A stretch of 64,000 nt of DNA from the NCBI GenBank assembly GCA_963756525.1, contig CAVWNR010000003.1, positions 650,036 through 714,035 on the forward strand, written 5' to 3'. Positions 36,201-44,391 of the stretch are shown here, in pieces; within the stretch, counting starts at the first letter, position 1; every line of letters starts with the position of its first letter. The translations under genes and the position numbers were made by a program. This DNA comes from CAVWNR01 sp963756525 (GTDB lineage: Bacteria; Actinomycetota; Actinomycetes; Mycobacteriales; Jatrophihabitantaceae). The notes below the pieces were generated by a model. The model ran no database searches. It was not told the DNA's origin and was given only the letters and a program-made list of their open reading frames with translations.

Positions 36201-36920
36201 CGTGTTCGAGCCCCACCGCACCGCCCCCAGCTGGGCCAGGTCGAGCACCCGCGCCCCGGCCGGCACCCGGACCGGGGCCCCGTTCAGCGTCACGCTCAAC
36301 GTGTCGACGCCCGCGCGCGGCAGCCGCAGCGTCGCCGTCGCCGCCGGCAGCGTGCCGGCGCCCAGCCGCAGCCCGACGCCGAGCGCTCGGGTGTCGCGGT
36401 AACCGACCACGAACCGCACCGGGACCACCCAGCGCGGCGGCCCGGGCGTCGGGGCGGCGCTCACCCACAGCAGGTTCTGCCCAACCACCAGGCCATCCGC
36501 CGCGTCCAGCGGCACGCGCAGCCGCCCCGACCGGGCCGCCGGAAGACCGACCGGGTGCCCGTTCAACTGAACCGACAAGCTGCCCACCCGGCGGGCGATC
36601 GACAGCGTGGCGCCCAGCCGCATCGTGTGCGCGGCCGCCGCAGTCGGGGCCACGATCACCGACCCCGCACGTGGCGCGAGCACGCTCACCGGCGACCCGC
36701 CCCGGTTAGATGCCGCAGTTGGCGAGGCGGCAGCATCCGTTCCAGTCGCGACGACCGCGCTCACCACCAGCGCGGCGACGACCAGCACGCCGAGCAGCCA
36801 CCGTCGTCGACTCGCACCCCGCCTCGCCGCCGTGACCCCGACCCCAGCCACACACCCCGGCCGATACCCGCTCCCGGTGAACCGGTCGCCGTGGCGGCGA
36901 ACCCCCAGCTGCTGCCGCAT
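33216..36920 (-). CDS. large exported protein (~1,234 aa) of unknown function
   Basis: The reading frame opens at 37103; the preferred start is ATG at 36918-36920 (MRQQLGVRRHGDRFTGSGYR), ahead of a signal or anchor (RRRWLLGVLVVAALVVSAVV). The first ~400 residues are repeated beta-rich segments (LSVQLNGHPVGLPAARSG, LSVTLNGAPVRVPAGARVLD) like Ig/PKD-type domains. The middle (DLVIITHPPTTVPIFPATFA, GGSFSVIGVPGMAAGQAWRA, GLHVVTLDRTTLAPILNQTV, QRLVILQSVGNG) faintly recalls ILEI/FAM3-like modules. The last 400 residues are helical then aromatic-rich and end in AFGPPNIATPPP. No catalytic motif was found. It is probably on the cell surface or released. Confidence 0.65.
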   Translation of the reverse strand: MRQQLGVRRHGDRFTGSGYRPGCVAGVGVTAARRGASRRRWLLGVLVVAALVVSAVVATGTDAAASPTAASNRGGSPVSVLAPRAGSVIVAPTAAAAHTMRLGATLSIARRVGSLSVQLNGHPVGLPAARSGRLRVPLDAADGLVVGQNLLWVSAAPTPGPPRWVVPVRFVVGYRDTRALGVGLRLGAGTLPAATATLRLPRAGVDTLSVTLNGAPVRVPAGARVLDLAQLGAVRWGSNTLRARVIMIDGRVDDWSRMFRLDPRRDVAVARLTGSAAVGGSVVLDAARSLIVPGARQARGVRWVLLRRPVLSHARLGSTQGARVSLRLDVPGTYQVGLAVGSGPQAGYDLLTVSATPGEVLVPLDTIKYNGAFPGIQVGDIFYGDPPLFQPPGPAPIQVLALNQFTLGFVDERGFDVGPAPNYWNSLTQFLQTLNSNDLVIITHPPTTVPIFPATFANLDTALRKVGGTLPAKWTFPKAGCWSGATTGCVSTPNTGNWVSWQKAAMDGGSFSVIGVPGMAAGQAWRATSAQAGNASGRISGYLTKGVPTGTTNNAYTVINGGPDQYASVNTCLNTGDDSCAVTVASTVTGSVTAGSSTITDVSPPVATSAPSTIEGPGVPGAVILTGGGTSRLTISQPASASASGVGFTVTSYYHAPGANGLHVVTLDRTTLAPILNQTVTTTTDLASALTTPGPSTVGHFLPSPGMDDQRLVILQSVGNGRVTGTATTALLQYLDELGGTPDLLPGILTGHKYALVGAATNLPWRNPSALESSTAILAVPNDPQQLYQSGQVSGALERDRDGLYAPLGGSPVGATNTDLLRIIYQPAQPWPYQGNPALPYIANGIQLSGYPDVRSAYTNTNLDWTSELELLDGLGCTGQPFCGPDFDAVKAELQREFVWVPRIYRFATNLIKPFLQQGGNPYFDVQQVTMQVLNSVPASGSSTVNMGWLSIMADVMSVGSSILYADDLPGGAELGLLSAAGSLATDLMQPTASTGGAKAQVVTTAAQLAQAMAYRTTAYQAWVAMMQTSLLTDYGKLAAVGTAIGSDPSWDWEPETTTQAIAVLQATTTASAYSALVPVPWEGGYNLTPDFDTEHSSDNVGTLICYPPENNHPFAAEPPQNQFHALTSIAGDGSTVDQAWVLAHLNLSQWVAGSGANRTAQMPPASLTDYIYGPYATGHTQGNIEYYGAYQYAPQWWRDTYNPPSHTVCGSTSGSRGFLSLAFGPPNIATPPP

Positions 36921-37239
36921 CGCCAGTACCCCGCTTTCCGCCCGGGCGCGGGTGCGCCGATCGCCAGGGTGCACCCTCGGCGGCGCGCTGTCCCTAGGGC
37001 ACACCCCTAGTCTCGCCGGCGGCATGAGCACGCAGTTGGGTGACGTCCTCGTCTTGCCGCTGTCGGGCTGTTCCGGACGGGGCCGACTACCCGGCATCGT
37101 CACCTCGGCGCCGCGGGGACGAGACGTCTCACGGCCGAGCGGACTGGAACACGCGCACCTAGATTAGGCTCGCCGTCGTGCACCTAGGACGGGCAGCACG
37201 CCGCGGCGAGCGACGGGCAAAGCGCGTCGGCGGCCGAGT

Positions 37240-37550
37240 GTGATCGTCTCGGCGGCGGCACCGAACTGGGCCGAGCAAATGGTCGCGATCGCTACCGCAG
37301 TGTTGGCGCTCGGCGTTTTCGGGGCAGTGGCAGCGGCGGTCCTCGGCGCCCAACAGGTGCGTGAGGCGCGCCGCGGCCGTGAGGCGCAGATGGCCGCGGA
37401 GTTCTTTCGACGCTGGGATGAGGACTCGCTGGTCGAGACCAGCGGCTAGTAGCTCGCTTCGCCACCGCCGAGGGGTTCGCGACTGCCTTCCAGCACTACG
37501 TCACTCAAAACGCGCCTGAAGTACCCCAAGTCACGTCGCGCCCCACCGGC
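37240..37550 (+). pseudogene. DUF4760-like membrane protein, frameshifted
   Basis: GTG 37240 reads a membrane helix and cytoplasmic start: AEQMVAIATAVLALGVFGAV, AAAVLGAQQVREARRGREAQ and MAAEFFRRWDEDSLVETSG-stop. With one extra G after the acc-ag context near 37440, the sequence continues as RLVARFATAEGFATAFQHYV. The pattern fits DUF4760 relatives (helix then a cytoplasmic helical domain). As read it ends after 69 residues. Confidence 0.6.
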
Positions 37551-37553
37551 CAC

Positions 37554-37631
37554 CATCGGATGGGACATGCCCATCGCGCCGAGCCCTACCCCCGAGACCT
37601 GAAGGCCCTGTCCGAGTGTTCTGGTGTGCAT
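37554..37631 (-). pseudogene. aldo/keto reductase, 26-residue N-terminal fragment
   Basis: ATG at 37629-37631: MHTRTLGQGLQVSGVGLGAM followed by GMSHPM, the first strand-turn of AKR proteins, after which similarity stops. The rest of the ~330-residue enzyme is gone. It abuts the DUF4760 remnant. A full AKR gene is at 61982. Confidence 0.75.
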
Positions 37632-37919
37632 GCGTCAGTCCTCCAAGGTGGAATTGTGGCGAGGTGGCGTTTGTCGTCGGTGTCGGCCCTGTCGTCTGGC
37701 GGGGTGGCCGGCTGCTGCACCTTGCCGCGGATCGGCGGCGGCCGCTCGCGGGTCACCCGGCCAGGGGAGAAGTGACGCTCGACCGGCAAGGTAACCGGCG
37801 GTGCGGCAGCGTTGGCCTTCCGTCGGCCGGCTGTGGCCCGGCTTCGGCGCGGCGGCGGGGAGTCGGCGGACCGGTCACGACGTCGAGCTCGGCCCGCTGG
37901 GCACTCGGCCGGCGATGTT
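37632..37919. other. gap without a recognised gene
   Basis: Nearly 290 bases between the AKR fragment and the DMT transporter stop. No supported gene. Confidence 0.4.
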
Positions 37920-38789
37920 TTAGGGGGTGGATCGGGTGAGCTGGATAACCGCGGCGCCGAGGAGCAGGAGCAGGGCGATGAGCACGGTTCCGTCGGCGGG
38001 GCCGCGGCGGATGTGTTCGTCGTAAACGGCCACGCCGATCACGATGCTGAGCAGCGGGTCGACGGTGGCGGTGGCGGGCAGGCTGGCGGTGATGGGTCCG
38101 GCCTGGAAGGCGAGTTGGTTGAGCAGCAGCCCGGCGGCGCCAGCGGCGATGAGGGTGTAGAGCTGCCAGCTGATGAGCAGGTGCACGGGGGCACGCACGG
38201 CGATGTAGCTCAGTGATTTGAGCAGGGCGGCGGTGGCGGCGTAAACGACGCCCACCGCGGCGCCGAGCAGCACGGCGGAGCGGGCGTCGCTTTGCTGGCG
38301 GCGGCCGAGCTCGACGCAGCCCGCGGTCAGGAGCAGGCCGAGCACGCCCGCGGTGACCGCGGGAAGCCGGTCGGCGCTGCCCGCGGCGGGTGGAGGCACG
38401 CCGGTGGTGGCGAGCAGCAGGAAACCGGCCAGTGCGCCGCTGAGCAGGATCGCCCAGCCGATCTGGGCCGCGTTGACCTGGTGGTGCTCGAAACGCTGCC
38501 GCAAGACCAGCGCGAACACCAGCCCGCTGATCAGCAGCGGCTGCACGACGACCAGCGCACCCAGGTGCAGCGCGAGAATCTGTAGCGCCAGGCCGAGCAC
38601 GTCGCAGCCGATGCCGCCCAGCCACAGCGGATGGGCCAGGGTCGCGCGGACCAGTCGGGCGAGCTTTCCGGGGTGCAGGCTCTGCGCGTCGGGCACGTGC
38701 CCGGCGCTGACGTGTTTGAGCGAGCTGGACATGGCGAACGCGAACGCCGCGGCCAGCCCGAACGCGACCACCAGCCACTCGTGCCGCAC
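37920..38789 (-). CDS. DMT-family (EamA-like) membrane transporter
   Basis: 289 residues from GTG at 38787-38789 with aaggtag upstream. About nine to ten helices are visible, starting EWLVVAFGLAAAFAFAMSSS. LLISGLVFALVLRQRF and WAILLSGALAGFLLLATTGV lie in the first repeat; VLLGAAVGVVYAATAALLKS, LPATATVDPLLSIVIGVAVY and LIALLLLLGAAVIQLT in the second. The DMT superfamily moves small metabolites or drugs; the substrate is unknown. A fragment of a close relative is at 42930. Confidence 0.85.
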   Translation of the reverse strand: MRHEWLVVAFGLAAAFAFAMSSSLKHVSAGHVPDAQSLHPGKLARLVRATLAHPLWLGGIGCDVLGLALQILALHLGALVVVQPLLISGLVFALVLRQRFEHHQVNAAQIGWAILLSGALAGFLLLATTGVPPPAAGSADRLPAVTAGVLGLLLTAGCVELGRRQQSDARSAVLLGAAVGVVYAATAALLKSLSYIAVRAPVHLLISWQLYTLIAAGAAGLLLNQLAFQAGPITASLPATATVDPLLSIVIGVAVYDEHIRRGPADGTVLIALLLLLGAAVIQLTRSTP

Positions 38790-39082
38790 CGGCGACTACC
38801 TTCTTCGATTCCGGGGCGTCGATCCCCCGGGGCGCCGACGGATCGGGCTGCGCCCGTGGCCTGTGACCCTAGTGTCCGGCCGGTGGGTGGCGGCTGGCAT
38901 GGCGTGGCCGTGTCCGGGTGATCACGCGCGACCGGCCCGGACACTCAACGTGGCGCCTGCGGTGGCCCGGTTGGCGGCGCGGTGCTGGACACCGGAGGGG
39001 TGTTGATCGGGGCGCACAGCTTGCCGGTGCACAGTGAGGCAACAGCGAGGCAACAGCGAGACGACGGCGAGGGGGTGGGCCG

Positions 39083-40162
39083 GTGACGATCGCCGAGCGG
39101 GCCGGACGGCTCGTCGAGCTGCCTGCGGCCGCGGGCCCGGTCGTCCCGGCTCGGCGCCGTCGCCGTCTGTGGCTGTGGGTGTTCGTGGCAGCGCTCGGGC
39201 TGCTTGCTGCCGCGGCGGTGGTCAGCGCGGCCACGGTGGACTCCGACAGCGGCACCGACCTGGCCGGGCTGGCCCGCGAGCTCGGGGGCCAGCTGGCCCG
39301 GCTGCGGTGGCAGTTCACCGGTGTGGTGGTCGTGCTTGCCGGCCTGCACTATCTGGCCACCGCGGTCGCCGCCCGGGCCGCCGCCGGGGTTCCGCTGCCG
39401 CTCGGGGAGACCGTGCTGGTGCAGCTCGCCGCGGCCGCGGCCAACCGGCTCACCCCGGCCGGGCTCGGCGGGTCAGCGCTGACCGCGCGGTATTTCACCC
39501 GACGCGGGATGCCCGTTCAGGGCGCGGTCGGTGCGGTCGGCGCGCTGGCGGTGCTCGGCGCGCTGGCCGACCTGCTGGTGCTGTGCGCGCTGGCGCTGGC
39601 CGGCGCGTCGCTCGGGTTGACCGGTTCGACGCAGCTGTTCCGGCGGCTGGTCGGCCATGTCACCGGGCTACTCGGCCCGATCCGCTCGCCGTGGCTGTGG
39701 CTGGCCGTCGCGGTGGCCGGCGGCACGGCGCTGGGCGCCTGGCTGGTTCGGCATCACGGCGGGCGCGCGGGGCGCTGGGCGCCGCTGTGGGCTCCGCTGC
39801 GCCGCCTGGCCCGCCAGCCACGCTCGCTCGCCGCGCTGCTGGCCGCCTCCGGCGCGACCACCCTGCTGCTCGGCTGCGCGTTCGTGGCCACCACCCGGAT
39901 GCTTCCCGGCCCACCCCCGGCCGAAGGCAGCGGCGCGCTGCTGATCGCGTTTATGCTCGGCTCTGCGGCCGGATCGGCGGTCCCCGTGCCGGCCGGGCTC
40001 GGCTCCACCGAGGCCGCGTTGGTCGTGGTCCTGGTCAGCGCCAGGGTGCCGACACCGCAGGCCATCGAACAGGTCCTCATCTTCCGGCTGATCACCTTCT
40101 GGGCGCCGGCCCTCCTCGGCGTCCTGGCCACCCGCCACCTCCACCGGCGCCGCGCGCTGTGA
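39083..40162 (+). CDS. UPF0104 / LPG-synthase-like integral membrane protein
   Basis: 359 residues from GTG 39083 with gaggggg upstream. A basic cytoplasmic start (ARRRRRLWLWVFVAALGLLA) is followed by about eight helices. Family signature: VQLAAAAANRLTPAGLGGSA near residue 113 and FMLGSAAGSAVPVPAGLGST near 290, the second repeat of the same NxxxPxGxG pattern, then EQVLIFRLITFWAPALLG. Members relate to the flippase part of MprF and to YbhN; the likely role is lipid translocation or envelope maintenance. It converges with the PBP remnant. Confidence 0.85.
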   Translation: MTIAERAGRLVELPAAAGPVVPARRRRRLWLWVFVAALGLLAAAAVVSAATVDSDSGTDLAGLARELGGQLARLRWQFTGVVVVLAGLHYLATAVAARAAAGVPLPLGETVLVQLAAAAANRLTPAGLGGSALTARYFTRRGMPVQGAVGAVGALAVLGALADLLVLCALALAGASLGLTGSTQLFRRLVGHVTGLLGPIRSPWLWLAVAVAGGTALGAWLVRHHGGRAGRWAPLWAPLRRLARQPRSLAALLAASGATTLLLGCAFVATTRMLPGPPPAEGSGALLIAFMLGSAAGSAVPVPAGLGSTEAALVVVLVSARVPTPQAIEQVLIFRLITFWAPALLGVLATRHLHRRRAL

Positions 40163-40199
40163 CAACCGTGAGCAGGCGGCCAGGCATCCACCCGACTCG

Positions 40200-41265
40200 G
40201 CTTGCTCGCCGCCGTGGCCAGGATGTCGCCGGTCTTGGGCTGCACCACCGGCATGACAGCGGTCATCGGCGAGGTCGCCGGGAACTGCGCCGCGAGCCCG
40301 TGCTGGGTGGAGTTCTGCACGGTCGCATCGAGCGTGGTGAGGATCCGGTAGCCGCCGGTGTCGATGTCGGTGATGCCGTTCTGGGTGGCCAGCCAGTGTT
40401 CGACGTAGTCGCAGAAGAAGCCGGAGTTGGCGATCGCGGTATTCGCCGCGGTGCACCCCGAGGACTGCTGCGGCGCCTGGGTGGTGGCCAGGCTCAGCGG
40501 CGCGGCTTCGTACCTCGCCGCCTCCGCTGCGCTGATGTCACCGATCGAGACCATGTTCTGGATGACCTGGTTACGCCGGTCCTTGGCCGCCTTGGCGTCC
40601 TGGAACGGGTCGTAGAGGCTGGGCGCGCGCAGTAACCCGACCAGCATCGCCGACTCGGGCAGGCTGAGCTGGCTGACGTCCTTGCCGAAATAGGTCTTCG
40701 CCGCGACCTGGATGCCGTACGCGTTCTCGCCGAAGAAGGCGATGTTGAGGTAGTTGTCCAGGATTTGCGCCTTGGACTCGTGCTTTTCCCACTCGATGGC
40801 GCACTGCGCGTCTTCCATCTTGCGGGTACCGGTCTGCGCGATCGCGGCCTGCTGCGCGGCCTGCTGCTTGGCCGGGTCGGTGATCTCGCTCGCCTGGTAG
40901 TAGCGGACCTGCTTGACGTACTGCATGGTCAACGTCGAGCCGCCCTGCGTGTCGCCGCTGCTCGTGTTGAACGCCGAGCGCACCAGGCCGCGCATGTCCA
41001 CGCCGTGGTGCTTGTAGAAGCGGCGGTCCTCGGTGTCGATCAGCGCCTGCTGCAGGGTCGTGGGGATCTGGCTCAGCGGCACCGGCACCCGGTTCTGGGT
41101 GAAGATCGTCGCGATGACCGTCTTGCCGTCGCGGGCGTAGAACACGGTCCGCTGCGGCGGCGGCGTCTCCTGCAAGTTGCACTGGGTGTCGAGGAACTTG
41201 CCGCTCTCATGGCCCGCGACCAGCCCCAGCCCGCCGACGTAGGGCAGCAGCACCGCGCAGCGCAT
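40200..41265 (-). pseudogene. penicillin-binding protein 1-type, glycosyltransferase part only
   Basis: From ATG at 41263-41265: a short membrane segment (CAVLLPYVGGLGLVAGHESG) then a complete GT51 domain with the catalytic Glu in ALIDTEDRRFYKHHGVDMRG, GGSTLTMQYVKQVRYYQ, LNIAFFGENAYGIQVAAKTY and SLPESAMLVGLLRAPSLYDP. The linker reaches TLDATVQNSTQHGLA and the first strand of the transpeptidase domain (PVVQPKTGDILATAASK) near 40215. There similarity ends and the frame runs on antisense to the UPF0104 gene. The serine SxxK and KTG transpeptidase motifs are lost. It could still be a membrane glycosyltransferase, but probably is not maintained. Confidence 0.82.
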
Positions 41266-41362
41266 CGTGAGGTTGGGACGCGGCTGATCACTGGCGCCGG
41301 GTCGCGGCGTGGGTTCAGTTGGATGAAGGTTCGATGAAACCGGCCCGGCGGCACGTCGCGCA

Positions 41363-42616
41363 ATGCCTACGATCGCTGACTGTGAGGGGTCGGTCGTGGG
41401 GCTGACCAGCGGCGCGACGCTGGCCGTGTTGATCCTGCTGGCGCTTGCCGCGCCGGTGGTCGCCGCGGCGGCGTGGAACCGCACCGGCCGGTCGGCCTGG
41501 TTGCGCTGGCCGGCGCGCGTCGGGTTGCTGCTCGCCTGCCAGCTCACCGGCTGCGCGGCACTGGCCGCCGCGGTCAACGACGCCGGGCAGTTCTTCACCT
41601 CGTGGAGCGAGCTTTTCGGCACCGACGTGGGCGTCAGCGCGCAGGCGGGCCGGGCCGGCGCGGCCGACGCGCTGCTGCAGGGCCAGCTCGCGGCCGGTTA
41701 CCGCACGCACCACAGCATCGTCGTCACCGTGCCGATCCCGGACGCCGGCGATGGGCGCGCCCACGACGCGCTGGTCTACCTGCCCGCCGCCTACTTCGAT
41801 CCGGGGTATGCGCATCGGGCCTTCCCGGTGGTCGAGCTGCTCGACGGGTTCCCGGGCAGCCCGCTGACCTGGACGCGGACGCTCGGCGTGCAGCACGTGG
41901 CCGACGGCGAGATCGCGGCCGGGCGGGCGCTGCCGTTCGTCGCAGTGCTGCCGCAGCAGAACTACCTGGGCCGCCACGACGCCGAGTGCATCGACGCCGT
42001 GCACGGTCCGCAGGTGCAGACCACGCTGACAACCAACGTCCGCGCCGTCGTTGACCGCGAGCTGCGGGTCGGCGACGGCCCCGCCAGCTGGGCGGTGATG
42101 GGCTACTCCACCGGCGGGTTCTGCGCGCTGGATATCGTGCTGCGCCAGCCGGACCGGTATGCGGCGGCCGTGTCACTGTCCGGCTACGACCAGCCGTATC
42201 TCGACCGGACCACCGGGAACCTGTTCGGCACCAGCGCGTTGGCCCGACATCTCAACGATCCGCTGTGGCGGGTCGAGCATCTGCCGCCGCCGAAGGTCTC
42301 GCTGCTACTTGCCGAGGGCGGCCAGGACCGCGTCCCGGCCACCGAAGCGGTGCAGTTCGCGGCCGCGACGCGCAGTCCGACCAGCGTGTACCTGCTGCGA
42401 CTGCCTCGCGGCGGGCACAGCTTCGCCGTCTGCCGGGCGCTCGAGCCGGTCGCCTTCGACTGGATCTCCCAGCGGCTCACCGCGCCGCTCGCGCCGATGG
42501 TGCTCACCGGCGGTCTGCTGCCGACGCCGCCCGTCCCGGCGCATCATGCCAAGCCGCCGGCGCACCGCACCCTGGCCCGCGCAGCACGTCGCGCCACCCC
42601 GCCACCCACCGGCTAA
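41363..42616 (+). CDS. membrane-anchored alpha/beta-hydrolase (esterase D / antigen-85-like)
   Basis: 417 residues from ATG 41363; GTG 41396 is an alternative. Two N-terminal membrane helices (SGATLAVLILLALAAPVVAA and ARVGLLLACQLTGCAALAAA) place the catalytic domain outside. That domain shows FPVVELLDGFPGSPLTWTRT, LPFVAVLPQQNYLGRHDAEC, the nucleophile elbow SWAVMGYSTGGFCALDIVLR (GYSTGG), AEGGQDRVPATEAVQ for the Asp, and LPRGGHSFAVCRALEP for the His. The triad looks complete. Relatives include mycolyltransferases and carbohydrate esterases; the substrate is unknown. The tail is Pro/Ala/Arg-rich. Confidence 0.85.
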   Translation: MPTIADCEGSVVGLTSGATLAVLILLALAAPVVAAAAWNRTGRSAWLRWPARVGLLLACQLTGCAALAAAVNDAGQFFTSWSELFGTDVGVSAQAGRAGAADALLQGQLAAGYRTHHSIVVTVPIPDAGDGRAHDALVYLPAAYFDPGYAHRAFPVVELLDGFPGSPLTWTRTLGVQHVADGEIAAGRALPFVAVLPQQNYLGRHDAECIDAVHGPQVQTTLTTNVRAVVDRELRVGDGPASWAVMGYSTGGFCALDIVLRQPDRYAAAVSLSGYDQPYLDRTTGNLFGTSALARHLNDPLWRVEHLPPPKVSLLLAEGGQDRVPATEAVQFAAATRSPTSVYLLRLPRGGHSFAVCRALEPVAFDWISQRLTAPLAPMVLTGGLLPTPPVPAHHAKPPAHRTLARAARRATPPPTG

Positions 42617-42903
42617 AGCGCGTGTCTGACAGGACCGATCGTGTTCCCGCAGGTGAGTGCCGCGGCGACTGAGGCTGAGGGCACGCCGATCCAGCGGTCG
42701 GCGTTGCGTTCAGAGCAGACGGTGAGGCGCCTGTCGCCGAGCCGGGTGACGGTGCGTACGATCCCGTGCCATTTTCCGCTCTGCACGCCGCTCACGTAGG
42801 CGCCCGGCGGTGCACCGCAGCGATCAGAGGTGCAGGACCGACCAGCGATCCCACCCAGCAGGATGCCGAGACCGACCAACCCGCGACCGCACACGGCCGG
42901 CAC
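42613..42903 (-). CDS. small Cys-containing secreted-like protein (96 aa)
   Basis: From ATG at 42901-42903: MPAVCGRGLVGLGILLGGIA could be a short signal or anchor, followed by SCTSDRCGAPPGAYVSGVQS, GKWHGIVRTVTRLGDRRLTV and CSERNADRWIGVPSASVAAA. Five or six cysteines and high G/C at third positions support coding. The stop overlaps the end of the convergent esterase gene by four bases. No family recognised. Confidence 0.5.
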   Translation of the reverse strand: MPAVCGRGLVGLGILLGGIAGRSCTSDRCGAPPGAYVSGVQSGKWHGIVRTVTRLGDRRLTVCSERNADRWIGVPSASVAAALTCGNTIGPVRHAL

Positions 42904-42929
42904 CGTTGACCGGACAGGCGAGCCACCGC

Positions 42930-43020
42930 AGCCTCCGGAACGGCGCCCGCACCGCCGCGCTGCTCGGCGTCGCCGTCGGCATCAGCTACGCCGCTACCGC
43001 CGCGCTGCTGAAATCAGCTC
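42930..43020 (+). pseudogene. DMT transporter fragment
   Basis: RTAALLGVAVGISYAATAAL-LKS matches 18 of 23 residues of the DMT transporter at 37920-38789, then the text becomes unrelated. A 30-residue relic of a second family member. Confidence 0.65.
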
Positions 43021-43189
43021 GACCCTGGGCAATTCACTACCGGCAGACGCGATCTGCAACTCACCCGACTCAGCCGTCAGTCAACCGCGCAGAACGCCGC
43101 ACGCCGACCACAGCTCGTTGAACATGCCTGCCGAAGGCCGTGAAGGTCTGCGTCACCGCCCTAGCGCACCGCGCAGCCTCCGATGCACA

Positions 43190-43231
43190 GATCTCGGCGG
43201 GTCGCAGTGGTCGCGCGGACCCGCCGAGATC
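43190..43231 (-). terminator. hairpin terminator of the ABC transporter operon
   Basis: A perfect 14-bp stem GATCTCGGCGGGTC/GACCCGCCGAGATC around a 14-base loop, 18 bases past the stop of the binding-protein gene. No U-tract. Confidence 0.75.
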
Positions 43232-43248
43232 GGGCTAGTTGCGCCGGT

Positions 43249-44346
43249 TCAGCCGGCGGCGCCTGCGGGGTTGGTGGTGACGGTGAGGCCTTCGAGCTTG
43301 TTGGCCTTGAGCGCGTAGGTGTTGGTGAAGGTGCTGCTGAGTGTCACCTTGCCGACGTCGACGCCGAGGACCTTTTCCATGGCGTAGATGGTCTTCGGGC
43401 CGCCGACGGGCATGATGCCGTCGGGCAGGAACTGGCCTTTGTCGGTGGTCAGCCCGGCGATGTACTGGTCTTTGGTGATGGTGCTGTTGGACACGAACTG
43501 TTTGGGCATGTTGTTGGCGATGTCGGTCGCGGTGTGGGTGCTGATCCAGTGCATGGTCGCGACCAGGGCGTTGACGACGTCCTGCGCGGCGGCCTGGTGG
43601 GACTTGACCCAGTCCGCGCGGGCGAGCACGCCGGCCGCGGGCCAGGCGCCGCCGAGCGCGGCGGTCGCGCCGGCGGTGGTGGCCAGGTCGATCGCCGGGT
43701 AGGCGAGGTGTTTGGCTTCCAGCGCGCCGACGGTGGGCTGGGTGGTCATCACGCACTGCGCGGAGCCGCGTTGGATCGCGGCGATGGCGGTGGCGCCGGC
43801 GCCGACGGCGAGGGTGTGGTACTGGCTATGCGAGATGCCCTTTTGGGAGGCGAGGAACTGGGTGAGTTCGTCGGTGCCCGAGCCGAGGTCGGTGACACCG
43901 AGGGTCTTGCCCTTGAAGTCGGCCGCGGAGTGCACACCGCTGTTGGTGCCGCACATCTCCCGCTCGCCGGGCGCGCCGGACAGTTGGACGAGGTTGGTGA
44001 CGTTTTTGCCCTTGGCCTGGAAATCGATGGTGTGGATGTACCAGGCGCCGGCGAGGTCGACCTGGCCGGAGGCCATGGCGTCCTCGGCGCCGACCCCGCC
44101 TTGGGTTTCGGTGGAGAGCACCACCTTGACGCCGTACTTCTGGTAGAAGCCGAGATCCTGAGCGAGCTGGTAGGGCAGGTAGATCTGCTTGTCGATGCCG
44201 CCGACCATCATGCTGACCGTCGGGGTGGAGCCGGACTGCCCGGTGTTGCCCGAGCCGGAGCTGCTGGCGGGCTTGCCGCTGGAGCAGGCGGCGACGCCCA
44301 CCGTCAGCGCGCCGACCGCGGCCGCGCAGAGCGCACGTTTGAGCAT
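43249..44346 (-). CDS. ABC transporter substrate-binding lipoprotein (NMT1/SsuA-like)
   Basis: 365 residues from ATG at 44344-44346, aaaggacg upstream. Lipoprotein signal MLKRALCAAAVGALTVGVAA with lipobox VAAC and a Ser/Gly linker. The periplasmic-binding-type-2 fold shows SMMVGGIDKQIYLPYQLAQD, LGFYQKYGVKVVLSTETQGG, MASGQVDLAGAWYIHTIDFQ, DFKGKTLGVTDLGSGTDELT and AAIQRGSAQCVMTTQPTVGA. The family binds nitrate, sulfonates or thiamine precursors; the ligand here is not clear. Last gene of the operon, ahead of a strong terminator. The divergent CitA-like kinase may sense the same kind of ligand. Confidence 0.9.
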   Translation of the reverse strand: MLKRALCAAAVGALTVGVAACSSGKPASSSGSGNTGQSGSTPTVSMMVGGIDKQIYLPYQLAQDLGFYQKYGVKVVLSTETQGGVGAEDAMASGQVDLAGAWYIHTIDFQAKGKNVTNLVQLSGAPGEREMCGTNSGVHSAADFKGKTLGVTDLGSGTDELTQFLASQKGISHSQYHTLAVGAGATAIAAIQRGSAQCVMTTQPTVGALEAKHLAYPAIDLATTAGATAALGGAWPAAGVLARADWVKSHQAAAQDVVNALVATMHWISTHTATDIANNMPKQFVSNSTITKDQYIAGLTTDKGQFLPDGIMPVGGPKTIYAMEKVLGVDVGKVTLSSTFTNTYALKANKLEGLTVTTNPAGAAG

Positions 44347-44391
44347 GTGATTCGTCCTTTCGTGGGGTGGAGCAGAAGGTGGACCGGGGGT

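Noticed and set aside
33216..36920. Large exported protein as an Rhs/polymorphic or Tc toxin
   Set aside because: No YD repeats, no C-terminal toxin domain and no immunity gene seen.
39030..39062. Two copies of gaggcaacagc before the UPF0104 gene
   Set aside because: Only two copies in GC-rich DNA; no supporting structure.
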